A stretch of DNA of 64,000 nt from Hanleya hanleyi (GCA_036873755.1 JAVTVY010039368.1:62001-126000); one strand, 5' to 3'. Positions 21,876-34,090 are shown, counted from the first letter of the stretch. The notes: generated by a model from the sequence alone, not told the origin. Numbers and translations: made by a program.

Positions 21876-22470
21876 TCAATATAAATATGTTGTTACTCTT
21901 ACAGATTTCCAGAAGCCTTTTTCCATTGGTATTTATACGTCCCTTATCTTGGCTAACTCGGTTTGTATGCAATCCTAATTCACTTAATATAACAGATGCA
22001 TTGAGAAGTCTTCTTGTGGCATGATCAATGTCAAAATTTTCTAGAATAAACTCATCCGTGTCAACAAAATCAGTCAATTCTCCTGTCCTTGAATTGAAAT
22101 CGCCCAGCATATAAACAATTGAGGAGTCTGTGCACATTTCATTAATAGTGTTTTCTAGAATGGATAAATTTTCTTCGTTTAAATATATAGAGCCTACATG
22201 TGGTATATAAACTGTCGCTACAATTATATCACTGTCTGAATCACACAAATTCTTGGAAATTTTTATCCACAGGGAATAATCACATTCCGTCTGAATTTTC
22301 GTAACATACTCAGCTATTTCATTTTTAACAAACACTGCAATGCCCCCTGACTTTCCTGTACGTAAACATTTCCTATTATTCATAAATGGTTTAGTAAATC
22401 CGGAAATTTCAATATGGTCCATATCGTCCAGCTTTGATTCTGTAAATGCAACCACGTCATAGTTTTTCAC
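21817..22470 (-). pseudogene. LINE APE-type endonuclease domain
   Basis: An apurinic-endonuclease-like nicking domain of the same LINE. Visible motifs: FTESKLDD (metal-binding Glu region), GGIAVFVKNEI, and VYMLGDFNSRTG (the GDFN block with catalytic Asp/Asn). The domain breaks off after LNGRVGNDAGKVT, where related proteins continue with a SVVDY..S block and a conserved SDH; here the frame runs directly into RT-derived DNA, so the distal part of the nuclease and the linker (roughly 200 residues in relatives) are deleted. The remaining 217 residues are uninterrupted. Without the terminal His it should not cut DNA. Confidence 0.85.
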
Positions 22471-22674
22471 AGTATTTAAAAACTCTGGTAATATAACTTT
22501 CTGCTTTAAACCACAGACATTTAAACAAAGGAACTTTAAATTGGAACTATTTACATTAGCATCAGGTATAACCCCTCCAACAGTTCTCCCTTCATTCTCT
22601 CTAGTTACATTGTTATTGCTCCCATCACTAATATTACCTTGGGAATGTGGCGGGGTTGTCTCCCTTTGACCTCC

Positions 22675-22893
22675 CTACCGATTTCTATGCTGAGTATCCA
22701 TGGGTTCCGCACTGGATCTCTCCCTGCCCGAACTAGTACCAGTGACAGATGGAACTGGCACAACACGTTGATTTTCGATGTAGAGTTTATCCCTGACAAG
22801 TCGAGCTGGTTTGTTTAGACGTCTTCCTTCGAGATACAATGGTCGCAGTTTTTTCCTTGTTTCTACAACCTCAGGAGGGAATTGCTCGGACAC
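22675..22893 (-). pseudogene. LINE ORF1 C-terminal end
   Basis: The frame starts EQFPPEVVETRKKLRPLYLE and continues with RLVRDKLYIENQR, like the 'FP.EV..RR..L.P....A...G..A.L..DKL...G' end of L1-type ORF1 RNA-binding proteins in molluscan LINEs. The N-terminal coiled-coil and RRM part is missing because the insertion is 5'-truncated at 22945. It precedes the endonuclease ORF in the element's sense. A fragment only, but a good match to the ORF1-ORF2 order. Confidence 0.55.
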
Positions 22894-22945
22894 GCCATAT
22901 GTTGTTCCTCTTAACTGTGGTGCCGCTCCTCGAACTTCCTCAGCA

Positions 22946-22991
22946 GTTTCGAGCAGTAGAACTCGTTTGGAGGGATATCGAGGTCATGCAT
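22946..22991. repeat. 46-bp target-site duplication, right copy
   Basis: This matches 19781-19826 with two mismatches. It is unusually long for a LINE target duplication (commonly 7-20 bp). Confidence 0.85.
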
Positions 22992-23094
22992 GGGTTGAAT
23001 TTCGCTGAAAAGTTCAGGCAGGTCTGGGGTGAACATGTTAGGTCCATTCCGGCGCCGTGGACATTGACCTGTTCAATGTTAGCCCATGGACATG

Positions 23095-23899
23095 TATGGT
23101 TGGCCATCCCTGCCAGAATTCGTCATTTAGAGGCTGCCTCTAAATAATATATACCATGGTATAAAATGCCAAGCCTGCCATAATTCGTATTTAGAGGCTG
23201 CCTCTAATTATTTTGTACCATGGTATAAAATGCCGAGCCTGCCATAATTTCTATTTAGAGGATGCCTCTAAATCGCCAAGCCTGCCACAATTCGTATTTA
23301 GAGGCTGCCTGTAAATAATATATACCATGGTATAAAATGCCGAGCCTGCCATAATTCGTATTTAGAGGCTGCCTCTAATTATTTTGTACCATGGTATAAA
23401 ATCGCCAAGCCTGCCATAATTCCTATTTAGAGGATGCCTCTAATTCATTTTAGCCGTAAGTCATAAACAACTCGATGTCATATCAAGAATATTAAATTTG
23501 ACCAATGAGTAAACTTGTAACAAGCGTAGAGATATGGCACCAAATTTGTGAAAGCGCATATCATTGGTGGAAGTAATAAGAAGGCGAAAATTTACGACTT
23601 ACGGCTAAAATGAATTAGAGGCATCCTCTAAATAGGAATTATGGCAGGCTTGGCGATTTTATACCATGGTACAAAATAATTAGAGGCAGCCTCTAAATAC
23701 GAATTGTGGCAGGCTTGGCGATTTACAGGCATCCTCTAAATAGGGATTATGGCAGGCTCGGCATTTTATACCATGGTACAAAATAATTAGAGGCAGCCTC
23801 TAAATGCGAATTATGGCAGGCTTGGCATTTTATACCATGGTATATATTATTTAGAGGCAGCCTCTAAATGACGAATTCTGGCAGGGATGGCCAACCATA
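23095..23899. mobile_element. 805-bp fold-back element with tandem-repeat arms
   Basis: It is flanked by a 6-bp duplication GACATG (23089-23094, 23900-23905) and absent from the matching place in the plus protease unit (about 13700). The termini TATGGTTGGCCATCCCTGCC are perfect inverted repeats. Each arm is built from five or six units of about 43-65 bp (CCTGCCATAATTCGTATTTA, then GAGGCTGCCTCTAA and ACCATGGTATAAAAT), facing each other around a 130-bp unique core. This is the architecture of Drosophila FB elements. No coding capacity. Confidence 0.92.
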
Positions 23900-24894
23900 G
23901 ACATGGTATGGGGTGTGGCACTTTGTTTTCTCTGTCTCGAGCTGCAGAACACGAAGGGAATGGTCGAGAGGCTATGGGTTGAATTTCTCTCAAAAGTTAT
24001 TGTGCTCACAACTCACTCTGTCCACATTAAGAATCTGCATTTCCCATTGAGTCGAGCCATTGACTATGCTAACATATACCCTCGATGAAAAGGCATCATT
24101 ATACGAATCCGTCCACAGTGCATTTGTTTGGTGAAAAATTCTAACAGCAGAAATATCTCCCGCTTGTACATACAAATAGATTACATATTAGTCCGTCATT
24201 CCGCAAAAACTTGATTTCATGACATGCACAGTTTTATAATAAGCAGGTTAACTATGCTGAACATTGTTTTCTTAATTTCTAACGGTTTTCACGAGTGATT
24301 TTCCATTATACGAGAATTATGATTACGTTAACCAAGACGATAGTTCGGAGTAAAAATGCAGAATATATTATCATTGTCTGAGAAATACCGGACTTATTTT
24401 GGTTAATGTAATGATATTTTTGCTATGATGGAAAATTCATTGTGTAAACCGCTAAGAATTGCCAATACCGGCTGTTTAGCATATTTAGCCTACGTATTAC
24501 AAAACGGATATGGGTGTCAGTATTTCAGAATAATCGGTAGCCTATTTGTTCATACAAGTTTCAGCGATTTCTGCGTTTAAATAAAATTAACCAACAAGTA
24601 CACCTACCGAAAGATAGATTCGTATAATGATCAAAGTTTCTCTTTTCAGTTTGTGAATATCCAGATGAGCGCACTTCCTCTTGTTTTCCATACCCGCAGC
24701 AATGGCTTGGAAAGAGTTATGGCAATGACAGAATATGGCGTATGACACCTTTTTTTCTAGGAAGGGACTACTTAGTCCAAGGGACAAGGTTGAAACAGAA
24801 ACAGCATATTTTTTGCAAGAATTATTTTTATTTCTCCTTGAGAGTTGAACAGAGAGAGACCGGATTAGAAATCGTGTCGCTTCTCATCAACCGT

Positions 24895-27176
24895 CTATTT
24901 GTTTGCGTCGATCCAATCTCTGAAGACGGAGATGCGAGTGTAGACACTGGGGTAACCTCCACTACAGGTGCTGATTCCCCATGAAGTAACTCCGGCAAGG
25001 GTTCCGCCACAGACCATTGGGCCACCACTGTCTGCCTGTATGTGTAGATGTAACTGTTAATTAACATGTAAGAAGCCAAGAAGACTGACATAGAAAGTAC
25101 ATATAGCGAATCAACTGGATAACATGAGAAGCAAGGCAGATTAATCTGGACGCATCTTCGTATACCGAGTCCATTTCAACGCTACAGGTGCGTACCTTTT
25201 CATCTATAGTGTGTCATAGCAGTGGATTATTGATTATCTGACCTATTTGACATGCCATCTGAATGTCCACATTAGGGGAATTCACCATGCCACTGCTGAA
25301 TAATGTCACCCTGGAGAGTATCACCATGTGTTGGTTGCCTGGATGAAATGAACATCTGCACGCGTGAAGAACCAACTGGATGGCACAGAGTAATAATGGA
25401 CATGGTGTATGAAGACGAACTATACGATAGAGACAAGAAGTTTGATGGGTATGCCTAGCGACTAATCTGAGTTACCACTTTATATCCCCTACAATTTTGG
25501 CGTGATGCATATATGATATCGTGTTGAACAGATAATTCACTAACTTTGGAAATATGAATTAAATAGAACTTGACGACAGAGCTGTCAAATTGGTGGGAAA
25601 TCTAACTAATTAAGATTATCATCTATCTTTGTTACTGCCTCGGATGTCCGATTATTTCAACTGCTAAAAAAAAAGAAGAAAAAAAGAAGAAAAAAAGGGC
25701 AGCTGGAGACAGCTGAATCTCTCAAAACATTGCACGAAGTCGAAGGCTATAACGTAGGAAATAGCCTTACATAACATCCGGTAAGGTTTTCGGCTGCCTT
25801 TTCGATTTGCTTATTGAGCATTTGAAAAATATGGACATCCAAACAGCTATACAGAAATGCTTTCCTTCCCCACCAAAATGACAGCCCTGCCAGCAAGTAT
25901 TATTTAATGCTTATTTTGAAAATGAGCGTATTAGCAGTTCAGAGTTTTTACGTACACTGCACGCAGATTTGCCCTGAGTGAAGACACAGATATGACCGGC
26001 GTTGACTGAAGCTCCGGAAATACCAGACCATCTCTGGGAGCAATCAGAATTAGTTATACAGCCCATGTCGACGTACTGGAGAACTGACGGGTAAGGACCA
26101 CCTGTAATTCAGACAAGGGACGGTTAGTGAAGTGGACTAAATAACGAATAATTGTAAAAATGCACATATTGAAATAACTACACGTCTGAGGACGGATGAA
26201 GATTAAACACCAGTGATTTTCGACGAGCGATGAGCAAAATACAATAACTGATGTTCAGATCCAGTATAGACAAATTGGCCATTAACAATTTTAATATTTT
26301 GTTAAGTTCGATACCTTTCATTTCATTGATAGCATCTCATTATCCGAGATAAACGGGAGCGATGATGAAATCAGTTTCGACGAGGACATATATCAAGGTA
26401 CTCACCGCCGCTCAGTCTTCCCCATCCGGAAATAGTGCATGTCTGTCCAGCAAAGTCGGTGCCGCCGCTCGAGGCCAGCGAAATTGTTTTGATGAACTCT
26501 CCGCCGACGTTAAAAGACGAGGCGAGCCTCAGGATAGCTATGTCATTGGGGAAACCGGAGCAGCCCGAGCACCATTGTGGATGCTGTAAATGGGGAAATA
26601 GGAAATAGTCGATACATTTAGTTTTCGTAATCATCAGGAGTAACCGATGGTTTACTTTGAGTTGTTCTTTTCAATGAATTCACAAGCAATATAATCAGTC
26701 GCATTTTCGGTGATTATCCAAGCAATATTATCCAGATGCATTTTAATCCAATAATTAGAATTTTAAAGACATGACTATGATGTGCCGTATTGTGAACGTA
26801 ACTGTAAAATTGATCTATGTTTGGTTGCTGATCACTTTGTTAGGATTGTGTCTTTGAGGATGAGATGCGAATATGAAACTTATTACTCGATACACTGAAC
26901 ATCTGTAATCACTGCAAGTGTAACTCGCCTGTAGGAAGGATGAAACGCTGATTGTCACTTCGTTACCGGATGTTGATCCTGTGTTATGCTGTCCACCGAC
27001 TACCGCATAACCAGAAGCTCCCACGCAGTGAGCGGCCGTAAGTGCGACGTTGGGCTCAATCAAAACCGCACCACAGATGAAACTGTTGCTTCTGGTCAAT
27101 AACAGTTGATGCGGAAATTGGCCCGGACTAGCATTTGATCCACCCACGATGTTAAGAATCGGATCTCGCCACTCCG
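24895..27176 (-). CDS. Chymotrypsin-like serine protease, copy 3 (four exons; oxyanion Gly replaced)
   Basis: Minus-strand S1A protease, with exons in coding order 27176-26836, 26583-26406, 26101-25956 and 25035-24895, all with GT..AG borders and lengths identical to the plus copy (341, 178, 146, 141). It shows IVGGSNASPGQFPHQ, TAAHC, GFPNDIAILRL with the catalytic Asp intact (codon 26542-26544), TQGKSACS, the Ser195 block, and the end FRDWIDANK with TAG at 24895-24897. Ser189 suggests chymotrypsin/elastase-like digestion, probably a secreted gut enzyme. The last exon begins GCA, giving ADSGGP where S1 proteases have GDSGGP: Gly193, which forms the oxyanion hole, is Ala. The reading frame is otherwise clean, so it may be expressed with reduced activity. 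The signal-peptide exon lies beyond 27176 (around 27200-27370) but I could not define it. Confidence 0.85.
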
Positions 27177-28799
27177 CTGCGAAAAAAAAGAAGGCTCATT
27201 ATTTGGCAGTTTCAGCACAAAAAAATCAAAACAACTCACTTTCTGTAAATCGAAAACTATTCTACCCAGTGGTGAATATGTTGCGCCTGGCCGTCTAACC
27301 ATGAGAAGAAGGAGCCTGACTAGATTAATCGGCGTAAATACACGCCCCGCACCTGCCGGGCTCCCTATCATTTCCTAGGTAGTCGGTTTCAAACGACATA
27401 CATGTAGGTAATTAAACGAAACATTCATAACCGCTAGATTCTTCCTGATAAAGCAAAAGAGCTTACATGACCCTCAGTCTTCAGAAATTAATTTCAGAAA
27501 CAACATTTATTGATTATCTATGCAAGTGGTGGTGATCAATAGTGAATTGCAGAAATTGTCATGGGGTAATGCCCACCACCTTGCGGTTTTTAATATGGAA
27601 TGATTTTTAGAGAGACCGAAAGAATAATTTTTGCGTCGGGGAAGTCGAACCCAAAACTAGTTCACAATACGTAAACTCATCCTACTATGACTAATGTTCT
27701 ATAATTATCCTTCTCATTTTGACTTCTTTTAACGATACCATGTATCATTGCTGCTGACTTCAAGTCCTAGTTATAATGTGCTACTCAAGTCAATTCATTT
27801 ATGAAAAAAAGTACTTGGCAGCACAAAAAAAAAATAGTTAAAAACAGCCCCTTCCGTGCGTTACATGTGTTGTGTGGATTCAGAAAAGCAAACTTCGTGA
27901 GGGCGAGCAGAGAACAGAGCAGAAATCCAGTGAACATCTTGCCGTCTTTCTCAGATTACTGGGACGATAATCGTAAGGTGGTTGGTGATGGTGTTCCACT
28001 TTTATAGAGAGAGAACACACTCGAACACAGGCAGTTTTATTATGTTCACAATATTTATAACAAAACATCTGGAATATACACACGATTCAGTCTAATCGAC
28101 TATATTGTGTTATTTATTTAATAGGGTATTTTAAAATATCCGCTTGTTGGTTGAAGAGGAAAGTGAGGGTTAAAAGTCAAAGGTTTACCTACTGGTCAGG
28201 ACAAAGAATTATTTCGATTAAGTTGCAAATACTCTCGATTCGGAATGGTAAACAAAATTCTCAACTGCAATTCTGCCAGATATTGGTTACCCCCCAAAGG
28301 GGCCTCAGTTAATTTTCAGCTTTGCATGTATTTCTCTGTGATATATTCATATAAAACTTATATTATTGTCATTTTTATTGCAGAATGATGAGAATCTGAC
28401 AGACGAATGGCAAGACGTACGCATTTGTATTGACACCGTGTGTGGGAAACATTATCTTGAGAGTCCTTATCCTGGAGAAGTGTCACGAATATGTATATTA
28501 TATAATTTTCACCAGACTGGTGGGCGGAGCATATACCCGTCTTCCTCCAAGTCCAAAAGAGTTGAAACTATCGATATGACTTCTTGTTCAGGCACCATAA
28601 CCAGTTTATATGCATACATATACTCATGTGTGTATAGATCATACGTAAATTTGAAAAGTTTCATTGGGGTTTCCGCGAATTAAAAAAAAAATTAAATAAA
28701 TAAATAAATAAAACAAAGCAAACAAAACATTGTTTTGCTTGATCGTCGCTATATAGCTGAATTATTGCTCTCTCTCTCCCCACTTAATTAATATGAACA

Positions 28800-28915
28800 T
28801 TTAATTACGTGTTGAATGAACACTTTAAGAGCACTGTGGGCACCCGTGGAAAGTGTTCATTCAACACTTAATTAAGTGTTCATATTCTTAACACTTACGT
28901 GTCAAGATACAAACT
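28800..28915. repeat. AACACTTAA-word cluster, possible MITE remnant
   Basis: Repeated AACACTT/AAGTGTT words in both orientations (GTGTTCATTCAACACTTAAT, TTAAGTGTTCATATTC) resemble the composition of the MITE at 13310-13524. Boundaries not defined. Confidence 0.4.
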
Positions 28916-29170
28916 CTCTGTATTTGTTGAAAATGGAATATAAACCATTGCAAAGTATCCGTTGACATCTCAGAGAGACTCTTCTAAGTGCTTCAGTGAG
29001 AACAATAGAGATATAGCAACACTTTCAGCAAGATTTCGGTGGAAGAACTCAGCTGTAAGAGAACATGAACTTTTCAGATAGTTCATATGTTATACGTGCG
29101 TTTTTTTAAATTTGCGCGATTTAACATGTACTTGTGTTGTATGAGCATAGATGTGTTGTATAAACACAGG

Positions 29171-29222
29171 GTGAGTTAGTCAAGTTTATCGTCGCTTTCA
29201 ACAATATTTCAATCATATCGCG
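29171..29222 (+). mobile_element. Mini-element copy, diverged
   Basis: GTGAGTTAGTCAAGTTTATC followed by GTCGCTTTCAACAATATTTC and AATCATATCGCGA. It has the same core as 39272-39328 with more substitutions. Confidence 0.7.
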
Positions 29223-31676
29223 AAGAACTAACAAGGCACCACCCAGCCAAGTTGCGTTCCTGCTGCTTCAAAGAAGCAAATCTTTGGAGCAACATGAAAC
29301 AAACACCCACCACCCACCCCATAAAATACCGAGGACAGCCCACAAGACAGAGACAGGACGCTTACGCTGGTGCAACAAAGACAAGTGCAGTTACAGTGCT
29401 GGACATAACATTATCAAGTTCCTGTTGCTTCTCAGAAAAATACATTGAAGCAACAGGAACCGCCCCACCAACCACACGCTATCAACACAGACGTATGTAC
29501 AATCACCAACGATATACATGTATGCTGCATAAACACAGACTCGTTTGATATGAGCACAAACTTCTATTTTATCAACTTAAATGTTATATCAACTGAAATT
29601 GGCATCGCATTATAAAGCGAACTGGAAGAGTTTTCCGATTTGAAATCTTTTCTTCTCGCGTCGCAATAGATTTGACAAAGAATCTGACGTTATTTTGAAT
29701 TTTAGGAGCATATTTTGCCCTAAATTTTCTAATAAAAATCTGGGATTGGAGTTGTGTGCGAAATTAGAACGAAAATACCAATCGCTTATCTCCCACTGAT
29801 TTTCCAACATTTTCCCTGTTCCTGACGTCAGTTGTGCTTTATTGCATGGAACGTCAGGAAAATGTCGACGTTGAGAGGAAATACATCGGAGCCGGGAAGA
29901 GACCAATCGACCCGCAAATTTTTTTTCTTGAAAATTACATTCTGAAATATCGGCCCCGAAAGAATTGCGATGGTCAATTGCATAAAAAAATGATAAATCA
30001 TATTTCCATTTGTGTACTGACCATCGCATTTTTTTCGAGGTTGACTTTTCAGTATGTAAACTTGAAGAATCCTTAGCAGGATTTAGCAGATACTGAATTG
30101 AATAAAGATACCAGCTTTACCATCACACACACCTTTAGCAGTTTCAGCTGTCTTTAAATTTATTTTGTTAATTTAGCCATTGTTATTTATGGATTTCTGA
30201 GGCCGAATGCTCGAAAAACGCTTCCAACTCACAACTTCGGCTTTATTGGAATTTCGTTTCGTAATGCCGAAAGCGCATGTATGTTGAAAGAGAATCGAAG
30301 GATTTAAAATTTGGTGAGTAGATTTATCCTAGATTTTTACGATATGTTATTAATCTTAACTAATACAGTGACAAACGGCGCCCCATACGGTTACATACAG
30401 AAAGACAGATCCCGGTACGAACTCTGACTTGTCAGTGGGCGCAGACGCCAGCGAAATTAGCTTTCAAATGTTGTGACTGCGAGAGAAATAGGTCCGTTTT
30501 ACCGGCAATCTACAACATAATTCCACCACCATACAGTGGAAATAAACATAGTTTACCATGTAAACGTGTTACTTTTTCATAACGTTACAATAACCCGGCT
30601 AGATCTACCGCGATTTAGCGTGCCGTGTAAATGAATCGGATGTATGGCCGATACACCACTTCATCTTCAGGTCTGTTTTTTTTTCTCGAATGCTCTTGGT
30701 ATCTTATTGTCGATGTTGGAATATCATTTGCTTTCAGTGACATTTCTTCAAGCGGTGAACCGAACGGTAGGGTGAACATCCGTCAAAACTCGACATGTCA
30801 AATGTGCAAAGCACAGCCACTGTCGTGAATGTTTACCGGGATTATAGTCCCGATTGGCCACTAACGAATTCTGCCGATTTCTGTCTAATACTAATGGGTC
30901 TGAGGGGAAGATGTGGAATTTGAAAGGTGTATCCCCCTTCTAGAAATTGTTTCCACAGTCAGTGGTTGCCCAGTACACAATGCCGTCTCGTCTCAGAGCT
31001 CAGCACAAATCTGGGTTTCGTCATCAAAGCACAATAACGTCATAAATCAAGGGAGATAATCAGTGTCGCTTTAAGCTGCCAGATTTTCATCCAGAGCAGA
31101 AGGAGTTTAAGGCGTATTTATAATCACATTCTCAAACGAATTTATACTCAACACAACTCAACTCATCAAACCATGTTCGGGTTATTTTCGTAAATCCTTG
31201 CAGCCCATCTTTAGCAATAAACAAGTTTCTTAGGCGTATTCCAACACATATTTTTCGTCCTCCTACAACATGCAGCACAAGTTTGCCTATAGTAGGAGAG
31301 AATGTGAAGGAAAACGTGCGTTCACCAATGAAATGCGCACAACACAGGAAACACAATGGTCAGGTCAAAGGTCATTTCCAATCACGTGATACGCTTGCGC
31401 ATCGTCGAACGTCACAAATTTTAAAAGACTGCGGACGATTTTCTCCAAATACTTGACTATTTGGCTTGATACCAGATAGCACTGCATCCCGGATGACTGA
31501 AAATTGTTATTGCACAAGGAAGCGTTCAGGATGCAGAACAAAATTCGCAGGCAAAGGAGATGAGTACGCTACCTATCCCCTCTTCCAGTTCACCACCTCC
31601 CCAGATACTTCATTTACAGTACTTAAGAAATAAATGTTACTTTTCTTTCCTCTAACTGCTTGGGTAATGGACGGTC

Positions 31677-31746
31677 AAACGGAATTGCCTATTGTTTTAG
31701 GACGAAGCCGCATCCTGAGTCCTAAAACATTAAGGCAATTCCGTTT
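31677..31746. repeat. 70-bp hairpin
   Basis: AAACGGAATTGCCTATTG and GTTTTAGGAC pair with GTCCTAAAAC and AAGGCAATTCCGTTT around a short loop. A fold-back MITE or structured element, 155 bp upstream of the LTR element. Confidence 0.8.
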
Positions 31747-31900
31747 TCTTCACTTGAAGTCATTGTCATTCTCTTCTTCAACAATTTCTGTCGCTTATCA
31801 GTGTATAGGTTTTGTTGTGGGACTGAATTTACGTCAATTTTTGTTAGATTTATATTTTGTGATTGCTCCATCACAGTAGCTGCAGGTTTTGGGGGCGTGG

Positions 31901-33152
31901 TGTGAGCTAGATGCCGATTAGAGTAACCTCCCTTGTATCGCTAAATTACATTGCTTGTTATCAGCGTTATTACGGATTGCTCTCCCTTGAATGTACTGTG
32001 ACGTCACTACCGGTATGTTGGCGGGGTGATTTGAGATGAACCGTTTGTGAAACGCAGATGTGTGATGGAATGAAGTAGAAATGTTATTGAAGTCTTCTGA
32101 GTAGTTTTGGCACCCCAAACGATGTTAATCCATCTCACATAATTGGCCAACCGAACTCTGGAGACTGCCTTCATGCTGTTTACAAGTTTAGAGTTACTTT
32201 CAGTTTCTTACGGTAAACATATTGTACTACGTTGTTGTGATTATGCAGCAAGGTGAATTTTCGACTGATCGCCAACCTTTATTATGTAGGACTCATATCA
32301 AGTAAATGATGAACACACCATATTAATTGCTCAATGTAATCAGTATGAATTAACGTGATCACATATATATAATATCATTTTCAGTCATCTGAACAATGTA
32401 ATTGACTGATCTATAAGCTAATGTAATTGATTGATCTCTGAGCCAATGTAATTCTGATTAATTTCCTGAATAATTGTTCTCCAGTTAGATATAATATTTG
32501 GCGTGTTTCACTCATAGACACGAGTTAAATCTGTTGGCATTGCATCTCGATTACGGCATTATCTATATGGTCTCAGACTGAAATTAGGGAATTTGTTGTA
32601 TTGTAGACCAGCTGATGAGATACAGTTTAGTGATGTGATCACATGGTTATTGAGGATACTTCAGATGTGGCTCTGCTATCTGCATCTGTGAGTAAGTCAA
32701 ACGTTGTACCGTCCAAAGTTATTGTAGCATATACTGGGTAAATAATATACTTGTGTGCTATATTACATAAACATATGACTTGAATGTTACATGATTACTA
32801 TCAGAGTAAAGTCAAAGGTTATAAACCATAAGAACTACTGTAATGATAATAATGGGGGAAAATGCACTTTATTAATTCTGAATTGAATACATTATATTGC
32901 TCATTATATAATTATGGAGTGACTTAATGTTGGGAGTCAATAACCTTCAGATTCTAAGTGTTATTCCATTGTTTATCTTGTACAGGTCTGCCATTGCCCT
33001 TTTTTGTTGTACGGATGGGAATGGGCCAGGTTATGCAGTATATCTGATGACTCGCCATTGTCGAACCAATTAAATCTTGAACCGCTGAACTCTGGTGTCG
33101 TGTTGTGATTCCATTGAACGAATGATTAGCGGTGAACCAACCACAGGTCACA
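31901..33152 (+). repeat. 5' LTR (1252 bp)
   Basis: Starts TGTGAGCTAG and ends CACAGGTCACA. It should carry promoter and polyadenylation signals, which I could not pinpoint. It is 21 bp longer than the 3' LTR because of two indels (TGTTG near 32236; a 16-bp piece near 32865). Confidence 0.95.
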
Positions 33153-33154
33153 AA

Positions 33155-33170
33155 TGGCGTCGCCGACAGG
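33155..33170 (+). promoter_or_regulatory. Primer binding site, probably tRNA-Ser type
   Basis: TGGCGTCGCCGACAGG starts two bases after the 5' LTR. TGG pairs with the tRNA CCA end, and the TGGCG...GACAGGAT pattern fits the 3' end of serine tRNAs. The tRNA identity is inferred. Confidence 0.6.
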
Positions 33171-33429
33171 ATGGCGAGTGAGGACCAAGCTACATTCCAG
33201 AAAAAAGGGTGATGGTGGAGTGCCAGTATGTGTTTGAGAGAATCTACAGAACTCTATTCAGATAGTAGCGAAGAAACGGTTAACAAGAACATTTTAGGAA
33301 ACAGGCAGAGGGTAGATGTACAAACATTTCAGACTAACAGAAAAGCACACAAGAAAAACAGCAAAGAGACATTCTTCATTAATGAACTGTGCAGTTATGA
33401 ACTAAATCTGATTCAGTAACAATTCAGTT

Positions 33430-34090
33430 AAATTCAAATCACACAAATAACATTTGATGACAGTTAGTGGTATTTGGTACAGTGAATGTTAGGCTGGTGA
33501 GATGCAATTCTGTCACTGTACATGTTATATTAATTTACCAACTGTCATATGTTAATTTCAAAATCAAATCTCACAAGTCAGATTTCTTCACAGTTAGTGG
33601 TAACCCGGAACAGTGAGTGTCATGCTAGTGAAATGCAATTCTGTCACTGTACATGTTATATTGAGTTACCAACTGTCATATGTTAATTTCAAAATCAAAT
33701 CTCACAAGTCAGATTTCTTCACAGTTAGTGGTAACCCAGAACAGTGAGTGTCATGCTAGTGAAATGCAATTCTGTCACTGTACATGTTATATTGAGTTAC
33801 CAACTGTCATATGTTAATTTCATCATCAAATCTCACATATCAGATTTCTTCACAGTTAGTGGTAACCCGGGACAGTGATTGTTATGCTAGTGAAATGCAA
33901 TTCTGTCACTGTACATGTTATATTGAGTTACCAACTGTGATATGCTAACTTGAACATCATATTGCAGAAATCAGATTTATTCACAGGTAGTGGTAACCAG
34001 ATTACAGTGAATGTTATGGTACCGTAGTCAAATGCATATATGTCATTGTCAGTTGTTATTTGATGATCACAAACTGTCATTTCTGATGTT
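33430..34090 (+). repeat. Leader tandem repeats, about 130 bp x 5
   Basis: Units starting CACAGTTAGTGGTAACCCGG recur near 33460, 33590, 33719, 33850 and 33980, the last most diverged. They lie between the primer site and gag, where RNA packaging or regulatory signals are expected. Confidence 0.9.

Larger units (their letters stand above)
19827..22945 (-). mobile_element. APE-type LINE, truncated and internally deleted
   Basis: A 3.1-kb non-LTR retrotransposon on the minus strand, flanked by a 46-bp target duplication. In element order: end of ORF1, endonuclease, reverse transcriptase, cysteine/histidine tail, and a 3' end carrying a short AATTGAA-type tail at 19827-19840. It is 5'-truncated within ORF1 and lacks the linker between endonuclease and RT. 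Its clade is uncertain; the 'GVRQGENLSPILFSLFLNDL' RT style is common in molluscan LINEs. Confidence 0.9.
19459..27385 (-). repeat. Protease duplication unit T, minus copy
   Basis: This is the inverted counterpart of 10024-14156, enlarged by a 3.1-kb LINE (19827-22945) and an 805-bp fold-back element (23095-23899). Its outer end is near 27385, where homology with the sequence around 340 and 10040 stops. Confidence 0.9.
27386..31900. other. Long stretch without a supportable gene
   Basis: No gene recognised. It holds an (AAAT)n/A-rich tract at about 28683-28720, a cluster of AACACTTAA/TTAAGTGTT words at 28800-28915, a mini-element at 29171-29222, an inverted pair of TTCCTGTTGCTTC (29419-29460) and a 70-bp hairpin at 31677-31746. 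Several short open frames (for example 28366-28683 plus, 29610-30029 minus) have no recognisable domain. Confidence 0.5.

Noticed and set aside
23095..23899. Regularly spaced repeats resembling a CRISPR array
   Set aside because: The units face each other in two inverted arms, the spacers are not unique, and the genome is animal; a fold-back transposon explains it fully.
28366..28683. 105-residue plus-strand frame preceded by a TTGCAG acceptor-like site, as a host exon
   Set aside because: No matching donor, no recognised domain and no neighbouring exon; left as unassigned.
29610..30029. 139-residue minus-strand open frame
   Set aside because: No recognisable motif, no splice context, no homologous copy in the window.
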